From positions 1,219,663 through 1,283,662 of the forward strand of contig JH720313.1 in NCBI GenBank assembly GCA_000231825.2: a DNA stretch of 64,000 bases. Direction: 5' to 3'. The position numbers and the translations under genes were made by a program. The notes beneath the pieces were generated by a model. The model saw nothing but the letters and a program-made list of their open reading frames with translations. It was not told the origin of the DNA and did not search any database. The DNA is from Tetrahymena elliotti 4EA. Lineage: Eukaryota > Ciliophora > Oligohymenophorea > Hymenostomatida > Tetrahymenidae. Shown here piece after piece: positions 56,166 to 64,000 of the stretch (the stretch's first letter is position 1; each line of letters opens with the position of its first letter).

Positions 56166-58559
56166 ATGAAAAGCACAAACTAATCTTAACAGTTTATTAA
56201 TTCTTAAAAAATATAGAGTCAATAAAACTAAAACTTTATTGATTTAGAGTAAGAAGATGATGCTAATACAGGTACTTTTTAACTATCATAAAATTATCAA
56301 AGCAGATAGTAAAATTAAGACTAATAATTTTTTTGCACTTAAGATTATGTTCCGACTCCTGAAAAAACTATAATAATAGAATATGATTAATAGTAATAAA
56401 GTATTGAAAATAAAAAATAAGGCTTTGAAGAATAAATAATTGAAATTAATGATGGTGAGGATGATGAACATATGGTCTAGAGTTAATAAAAAGATAATCA
56501 TATTTTAATACTCAGTCCGCTTAAAGATTAAGGAGATCGTTATTATCAATCAAATAATCAAGCATCAAATATTAATTATAATAGTTAATTTTTTTGCGCA
56601 CAATACTCAAGTGTGTCTAAAGATACTTAATTCAATATTAAAGGCATCAATTTTTCATAATAAAATGAAAATAATGTAATTAATATAGAAGATGATTATT
56701 TTTGTTAAATTCAATAATAAAATAGTCAGGAATAAACTTAATTACAAATATAAGAGATAATAAAATATAATAATACTTAGATAGAACCATCAAATTCATA
56801 AGATGATATCATATTTTATAATCATGATAATAATTTTTACAAGTAGAAGTTTACAGATAACTCAAATCAAAAAAATAAATAATCAAATCTTTTTAATAAT
56901 TAGAATTTAATTGATTATAGTAGTAAAGATAATCAATATTCATTTAATGATGAAATTTAAGAAATTGATTGTTCTTTATTTTATTAAAGCTATTCCCAAA
57001 AAGTTTAATAGAATACTTTCTAGATTAAAAGTAAAAATTAACATACCAATAATTTATTTGAAAAAAGCTACTAAAATTAAGCAATTTTTAATCGCTTGTA
57101 AACATAATAATAGAATAAATAAATTGAGACTATTGATCTTGAATAGTTTAGCTTAACAGATTCCAATTTATTTAATAGCAACTAAAATAATATAGATAAG
57201 CACTAAAATGTTAATACTATTAATTAAAATATTAACATGTAATCTATCATAATTGAAGATGAAGATGATGAAAATAAAAACTATTAGATAAATGAATAAA
57301 AAGAAAATAAATATCAACATTTAATAGATTACTAAAATAGGAATTAAAATATTGAGCTAAACCATAATTCATATGATAAAATATATAGTGAAGTTTCAGA
57401 TAATGATGATTTTCTTAGTGAAAACTCAATGACTTTATCAAGTTCTGATGAGATTTATATAGATTAATCATTTAGTAGTGAGTAAATATAACTTATTGAC
57501 TCTTCCTAATAGCATTAAATAGAAACTGTAAATAATAAATAAATAAATTTTATCGATGAAGATTAAAGTTTCTTAAATCAAACAGTTTGTTTAGATAGCT
57601 TGGATTATTTTAAAAATCAGCAAAGTAAAATGCAAGAATCAAATATAGATAACTCAAATTTTATAAAATAATTATAAAATTTTGCTAAATAAAATAATTT
57701 TCAAGTCAAAACAAAAAAATCACCAAAAAAAATGTTTGTGCAAAAAATTTAATCTCCCTAGAATCAAAAAAAAAAATATTTTTAAAAGCACAACTCATCA
57801 ATTTAAAGCTAAAAAGCAGCTTTAGGATAAAAAGTTCATGAAGGAATTGAACAATATCTTAAATTTAACAGCAAGTAAACTCTGACAAATGTACTAGGAG
57901 AAGAAGAAGATGTTAGGTAAATAGTAAGATTAGTAGAAACTGTAAAAGAGTACTTGAAAGAGAGAAGTATGGATTAATTCAAAGTTGAAGAAATTATCGA
58001 GTCTGATAAATTAAAAAAAAGAATAGATTACTTGGCTTGTAATATCAAAAACAAAGAATGCATAATTGTAGATTGGAAATTTTCGAAGGAACAAGTAAAT
58101 AATTTGATAAAAAAGGATGAATCTCACTTTTAACAGTAAATATTGGCTACTTAGTAATAGTATAATGGGTTCAAAATAACTCTACTTGTCATAGCTTTAA
58201 AAAATATTGAAAATTTGTAAATTATTGAATATAGTTTAGAGGAGGTTAATGAAATTTAAAAAACCATGTTTTAAACCAAAACCTTTTAGAACCGAAAAAT
58301 AAGATATCTAAAAAATGATCATCGTTTCCAAAGATATTACTAAAATCCTTGTACCTTAAAGAATTTCGAGTCTTTTAATTTGAAAGAAGCTGCTAAATAA
58401 ATTATTATGTAGAAAGATAAAAGAGATTACTTCAATAATTTAGAAAATGCTAAGAATTATTTTGACTAATTTGAGTAAACAAATACTCAAAAGGTATCTA
58501 AATTTAATTAATTCTATTTAATACACATACTAATTAGAGATTAAATATTATTTTAATGA
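56166..58559 (+). CDS. acidic Q/N-rich protein with C-terminal RecB-like PD-(D/E)XK nuclease domain
   Basis: Two exons, 56166-56271 and 56344-58559 (intron 72 nt, in phase), 773 residues. Residues ~1-540 are low complexity: N, Q, D, E and S with repeated short acidic blocks such as IIEDEDDENKN and SSDEIYIDQSFSSE. The last ~230 residues are a folded domain. It has KKRIDYLACNIKNKECIIVD followed by WKFS, which fits the RecB/Cas4-type core D-(10-20 residues)-(D/E)xK with Asp ~597, Asp ~611 and Lys ~613. About 25 residues later comes a QxxxY-like segment, ILATQQQYNGFK, then a hydrophobic strand ITLLVIAL. Enzymes of this kind cut DNA with two metal ions and act in repair, replication or mitochondrial DNA upkeep. 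No helicase or zinc finger is attached. Nuclease assignment rests on motif spacing, not overall identity. Confidence 0.75.
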
Positions 58560-59197
58560 ATATAATTATAAAAATATTAATACATCCTCCATTAATTTTG
58601 TTTAATTAATTTCAAATAATCTAATCATATTAAATTAAATAGAATAAATTGGTTGATTTCTTTCTTTTTGAAGGTTATTTTATTTTAGTTAATTACAAGT
58701 AATTATTGACATTCTGTATATTCAAAATTTAAACCCAATACCTCACTTTCATTTTACTCTCAAAGATTTAATGTATTTTTTCAGAAAATGGATAAATTTT
58801 AAATTTCTAAAATATAAATCAAAAGACTTTAATTAACAAAAATTTATGTTTTATGTTATTTACAATTAATAAAAAATTCAATTTCTAAATAAAATATTAA
58901 ATAGCAGAATTCTAAAAAATAAAAATTGGGATCAATTTTGTAAAAAAGAAAAAATAAAGAAAATATGATGATGATACATAAACGAGAGAAAGTGAATTAT
59001 ATTATTGTGATTACAAAATTAATGTTTGCTACTAATAGATAAAAAATTCATGAAATTTAGTCAGTTTAATTTTAAAAATTAATAGTCAAAAGAGTAATAA
59101 ATAGTCGTGTTATTTATTAAAATTTGCAAGGAATTGTTAAAGTAATTTTCTTTAAATTAAATTAAATAAATAAAAAACACAAAATAATTAAGAAAGA
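58560..59197. other. intergenic, no gene seen
   Basis: AT-rich spacer between two plus-strand genes; presumably a 3' UTR and a promoter. No repeat or RNA gene found. Confidence 0.5.
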
Positions 59198-61002
59198 ATG
59201 AATTTTTCAAGATTAAATATATTTTCTACTCATTTTTAATTTAATATAGAAGGTACAAATAGAAGACAATCAACATCTACAGGATGTGTTTTAACTTTCA
59301 TTACTGTTCTTACTGTGTCTTCATATTTTATATACTTAACCTATCAGTTTTTTACAAATTAGATAAATCCAAAATATAGATCTCAAAGTTTTATCTCTTA
59401 AAGTATAGAATTTCCATTAATGAAAGATCTTGTAGCATTTAGATTGAGTATGACTTATACAAAAATATAAATTAGCTAGAGTAGCAAAACAACAAAACAT
59501 ATCTAAATCACTATGCTTTATTTAGAACTCAAAACAAATCTTAAGACAATTTAACTATTCTCGGTTTGAAAGCTTGTGAAAATCCTTCTCTTTAAGTAAA
59601 AATGTGTATAGATATCTCTCCAGTGTCAAACTAAATGTTGCAGTTAAGTAGTAATGAAAATATTCTTTCTCAAATAGTTCTCTTATCTTATGCATGCTAC
59701 TCAGATTATTTTTTGGAGGAGATTCCTAAAAACTGTGCCAACCAAACAGAATTAAATAGCTTAGTTGGGTTGTGGACATCTAAATTACATGTTAAGCTAT
59801 AAACTTCTTAGTTTAATATTACATCAAAGTAGAATTAAATCAATTACATTTATAAGTATTTATTTTTCAGTACACAATAAAGTATTTTGACTTATCTTAT
59901 AGCATAAAAATACTAAACAACTGTAAACTAAGAAATTCTTTTTTAACATTAAGCTGAATATTCCTCTCTTGGATCATATGATTTTTAGTCATAGCAAGCT
60001 AAATATTGCTATTAAAAAAGTACTGTTATGTTAAATTTGCTTGCAGCTAGGAGATATAATATAGCATATTTAAATTTAATATCCAAATTTTCCTGAAATA
60101 TTATCCTTGGTAAATACTATTTTTACTAAAATTATGTCTTTAGGATTTCTAGGAAGATACTTAGCAAAATAAATTATTTTACAAGACTTTTACATGATTT
60201 TTTTACAAAATCTGTTTTAAGGTTCATATAAATCTATTCTCAGATTAAATGGTTTGTTCAATAAGCAAGAAGAAAATTGTTTTAAAAATAAATTTATTTT
60301 GTAAAACCATCGTATTCATAAGCTACTAAAACAGAAGGAAATTTAATCCCAAATTAAAAGTAAAATCTTTTCAAGATTGGTAACTCTTAAGCTATGCTGA
60401 AAAAAACTTAGTTATACTAATAAGAAAGAATAAAAGCAATGTAAGATTATTAAAATTAAATGAAAGCTAGTAAAATATTATATGGTTCAAAGTAAATTTT
60501 CAACTCAAAAAATCATTTTTTGAAATTAAATATTTATATATTTGAAAAGGTTGTTTAGATCAGTTTCTCAATCTCAAAAAGAGTTAGAAAATCAAATTAA
60601 AAAAGACATAGAGTATTATGTTAGTTAAAGTTTGAATATTTTTGAATTATGCAAAGATATCATTTTTTAGAAGAAAGCTATTCTTATTCTTTTAAGTCAA
60701 GAATAGTCAGCAGCGATAAATTCATTAAGTTGCTATCTCAATTAGTAATAAAATTTAAATGATTAATTTGAATAGTAATAAGGTACTAAATTAATTTTGA
60801 AATAGATGTTTATTTACAAAATATTTTCTAATTAAAAATAGGAAGAAGCTACTTACAAAAGTAATTAGAAATTTTGTAATCTTCCTCTTTATAGTCTCAT
60901 TATATTTAGAATTATATCTAGAAATGTTAAATTAATGATAATTTTAGTGATGTAGATAAAAGAATTGTATCTTCGATGTTTAAAATTTCAAAACAAAAAT
61001 GA
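59198..61002 (+). CDS. uncharacterised transmembrane protein, frame broken
   Basis: ATG 59198 starts a short cytosolic segment (FSTHFQFNIEGTNRRQST) followed by a hydrophobic helix (CVLTFITVLTVSSYFIYLTY) and FFTNQINPKYRSQSFIS. This is the start of a large ciliate family of putative membrane proteins of unknown role. A Cys-bearing external domain follows (NLTILGLKACENPS and CYSDYFLEEIPKNCANQ). Then come LGDIIQHIQIQYPNFPE, a second hydrophobic stretch LSLVNTIFTKIMSLGFLGRY, and a cytosolic tail QDFYMIFLQNLFQGSYKS and DIIFQKKAILILL, ending at TGA 61000-61002 after an intron 60783-60841. The reading frame changes near 59431-59447 and again near 60025-60046. The second can be explained by a 22-nt GT...AG intron, the first cannot by a normal intron. 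Splicing between 60300 and 60560 is also uncertain. May be a decaying copy. Confidence 0.55.
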
Positions 61003-62226
61003 TGATTTGTGTTTTTATAAACTATTAATTTGTTTTATAAATTTTAAGGTATTTTTTTTTTATTTTATTTCTTATTTATTCTAAAGAAGATAATGAATAA
61101 ATACTGTAAAGATTTTTGATGCTGTCTTAAAAAATTTTAATTTTTTTGTATTAAATCTGATAATTGTTGAATTCATTTTATTTTCTAAAAACAATTTTGT
61201 TTCAATTTTAAATTAAAAAAGCCAATAAAAATATCAAAATCTTGAGTTTCTATTCAAAAATAAATAGCTTTTAATAATCGAAAAAATTTTTAAGCATAAA
61301 ATTCATAAATTGGAATTTTTATAAAAAAGAAAACCAATATCTCCCTTTTCTTGTTTTTTTAAGCAATGTTATTTATTAAAATAAATCTTAGTGTTTTCTC
61401 AATTTTTCTTAGCAATTTTTTTCTATTTTTGTATAATATGAATACTTAATGCTCAGCGTTAACTTCTGAAAAGATATTACAGAAAAAAAATACAGATTCC
61501 ATAAATATCGAGATCAGTAGTTAGATATGAGAGAGTTAAATCATAAATTTTATTTATGATATTTATGATGAAAAAGAATAGACTAATAGAAAAATACGAA
61601 AATCTATATCAAAATTTAAAAGTAGAATATCCATGAGAGATAAGTATGGGTAATAGGTTAAACAAAAATGAAAGCAAGAGAGACGAATTGATAAATAGAT
61701 GTGAAGATTTTTTACATTTAAATACATAGCTAATAATTTGGAAAACAACATATTATGCAAGGAAGTTAAATTTTACTAACTTATATGAACAGAACAATAG
61801 GAATATGAGTTGATTATTTATTAGATTTTTGACAAATTTTTACTCTTTTTAATTTTTGAAGAATAAGTTAATTTACAATTTTTTTAAATGAACAATTTTA
61901 CAAAGATTACAAAAATTAATTCTAAACATAAAATCATCAAAACAAAAAATAAATTTTACAATTTTTTCAATTAAAATAAAAGTCATTGAATTAGTAATTA
62001 GAACAAATGTAATTTAAAATAATTCATCAATATTTTTTCAATAATAGTTTTTAAAATGTTGATATCATAAATTCTTTTTTTATAACAATAAGTAGATTTA
62101 AAGAACAAAAATCAATATTTTCATAAATTAAATTAATAAACAAACTAATATTAATCAAAAAATTATCTTAAAAAAACTTTTGAGAATATATTTTAATAAA
62201 TTGATTTGTAATTAAATTTGGATAAA
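61003..62226. other. intergenic between convergent genes
   Basis: About 1.2 kb of AT-rich sequence, 3' flanks on both sides. The minus-strand open stretch at 61563-61760 is low complexity and has no protein-like features. Confidence 0.5.
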
Positions 62227-63858
62227 TCATTATTGTTACTAAACTTATTACTTTGTTTATTAAATTCTTTAGTCAATATAATCTAGAATAATTCCAGCTT
62301 CTCCTCCTTGTTTTTCTACATAGAGCTAGATTGATCTTCTTAAAAATCCTAGTGCTTTCACTATATATTTGGAGTTCTATTATTATTCTAGGATAGAAAC
62401 AACTTGATTCCATATTTCTTAAACTTCATCTATGGAACCAATATCTTATAAGATATTTGCTGAGTTTTAAATTTATTAAAATGCATCTTCATGTTTATTT
62501 AAGTAAAGAAGAGAAATTCCCCAACTAGAAAGGATTTCAGCAGATTCTTTGCTGTTTTCTCCAAATAGTTTTTTTGATAAGTCTAAGGTACTTTAACTTA
62601 GTGAAACTAGATCTGAGTATTTTTCTTAGCAAAGTAGAACTATAATTTGTTGCTTTTGGATAATATATTACATGTAATCACTTTCTCCTAATTTCTTGAA
62701 AGATGAGAAAACTTCAGATACTTCTTCAAATTTACATTACTTAAGATATATATCAACAAATTCTTCAAGTAGCAAATTAGTATAGTAATTATATTAGAGT
62801 TTATTTAGGTGATGTAACTATTCTTAGGCTTACTTAAGAACTTCTAAAGATTTTTCATATTTTTCTTATCCACTGTAAGCTTTGCTTGTATTTATGCATA
62901 AAACAATAAATTAGTCAGTGTTTTCATAGCCTTACATCAGTTTTAAAGCTCTAGAAAATTTTTCAACAGCTTAAATATATTCTCCTCTATCAGTTGAAAT
63001 TTTACCTTATCTAAGAAGACTATTTGAATACTGTAATGGTTATTTGAAAGAATTTTCTTTCCATAACTCAATGCACTTGCCCATAATTTGTTTACATTCA
63101 TCATATTTACCTTCTTAATGATAAATTTCAGCAACACTATCATAACAATTAGCAAGTCTTTACATGTATTAACCTTTAGCTTTATCGCTTAATAAATAAT
63201 TATTTTCAATTTCATCATCTATTATTTAAATTGCCTTCTCTAAATAAACTCTTGCAATATTTTTATTTTGGAAGATTTAAGCCTACATCTCAGCTATCAT
63301 ATGATAGATAACAACTTTCAATTCCTTAGCGATAGCATTATTTTCAGATTCAATAATTGATTCAGCCTATTTAGCAATATTTAAGGATTCTTCATAATTA
63401 TTTTCTTCAAATTAAATAAGTGAAGCCTTCAAAATTAAGGTTCTTGTCTTCACTTCTTTTGTTGCAGTTTAGCTATCGATAATTTCTTAAATAAGCTTTC
63501 TGCTATCATTAAATTATTTCAAAGAATAAAAAACATTAGCTTTAGTGAATAAATCTTATTCATAATTGCTGTATTTAGGATTTCCATCATATTTTTGACT
63601 TTTCATGCTAATTAGATTATTTACATTCTCCAAACCCTGTTGAGGATCGCTTACATTAACTAAGCTTTCTTCTAAAGCTTATATTAGTTAATCTTAATCA
63701 ACAAATTCTTTATTTCCAGAATCTTTAAGTATTTACACAAAGTTGTAATTCAATTTTGAACTTAGGCTATTCTTGCTATAGACTTAAGAAGAAGTTTTAA
63801 ATTTAGATTAAACTTAATGCTTCCAAGTTAGTCTTAAAATTTATCTAAAACTCATCAT
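62227..63858 (-). CDS. TPR-repeat protein, possibly mitochondrial
   Basis: Single exon of 543 residues, ATG 63858 (a second ATG follows at 63855), stop 62227-62229. The first ~35 residues (FRQILRLTWKHQVQSKFKTS) are basic, hydroxylated and lack acidic residues, like a mitochondrial presequence. The rest is a run of helix pairs with TPR spacing: YNFVQILKDSGNKEFVDQ, RLANCYDSVAEIYHQEGKYDE, LLRQGKISTDRGEYIQAVEK with FSRALKLM, NTSKAYSGQEKYEKSLEVL, and SAEILSSWGISLLYLNKHED. The repeat pattern G-Y-x-x-A is clear in several. It ends in a Gln run (RIQQTKQQVQQQQ). TPR proteins are scaffolds for complexes; no partner domain or motif tells which. The clean intronless frame makes the CDS itself very secure, the mitochondrial location only inferred. 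Confidence 0.9.
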
Positions 63859-64000
63859 TTTTATTTATGTTTCCCAGTTTATTGTATTTATCTTTTTTAT
63901 TAATTTTTGACGTATCTTTGCATTTTACTATTTTCCACAAACTAAAATTTAATTAATTTAAAAAAAAATTAAAATTCTAGAACAATTTATTTGTAAAATC
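63859..64000. other. 5' flank of the TPR gene
   Basis: AT-rich sequence to the window edge, no feature seen. Confidence 0.5.

Noticed and set aside
56911..57156. Plus-strand ORF of 81 codons
   Set aside because: Wrong-frame shadow within the long frame of the RecB-like gene.

Overview
The window is about 80% A+T, and its genes read through TAA and TAG as glutamine while ending at TGA. Reading frames of up to 842 codons stay open under that code, and the encoded proteins are rich in Q, N and K. Introns are short (mostly 47-210 nt), AT-rich and GT...AG. Together with ciliary, regulated-secretion and B-box families, this points to a ciliate macronuclear chromosome, most likely an oligohymenophorean such as Tetrahymena or a close relative. 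All gene models below were built by hand with this code, and splice sites were kept only when phases matched across the whole gene.

Layout. 1-811 (+): 3' end of a Q-rich coiled-coil gene. 1294-4069 (+): helical-repeat protein with a degenerate kinase domain. 5327-6265 (+): casein kinase 1. 8511-10702 (+): Q/N/S-rich unknown. 18813-11856 (-): an 11-exon gene for a 2,085-residue protein that starts like GGA/TOM1 (VHS, GAT) and ends in an alpha-adaptin-type appendage. 19279-19207 (-): tRNA-Phe. 19705-21070 (+): B-box/WD40-like protein with an in-frame TGA. 21671-22891 (+): Ulp1/SENP-like protease. 24469-27189 (+): CDC14 phosphatase in nine exons. 33800-27994 and 40017-34309 (-): tandem pair of ferlins. 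43763-40468 (-): CFAP58. 44854-48699 (+): CaMKK-like kinase. 54311-49509 (-): ABCC-type transporter. 56166-58559 (+): acidic Q/N-rich protein with a C-terminal RecB-like PD-(D/E)XK domain. 59198-61002 (+): transmembrane protein with two frame anomalies. 63858-62227 (-): TPR protein.

Most genes are unrelated neighbours, as expected where each gene has its own promoter. A loose theme of membrane traffic and cilia can be seen: the VHS/GAT/appendage protein, two ferlins and CFAP58. The observations most worth following are the VHS-GAT-coiled-coil-alpha-ear architecture, the RecB-like nuclease fused to a long low-complexity region, the Ulp1-like protease with Asn at the usual catalytic Asp, and two loci where an otherwise good coding frame is broken by a TGA or a frame change.
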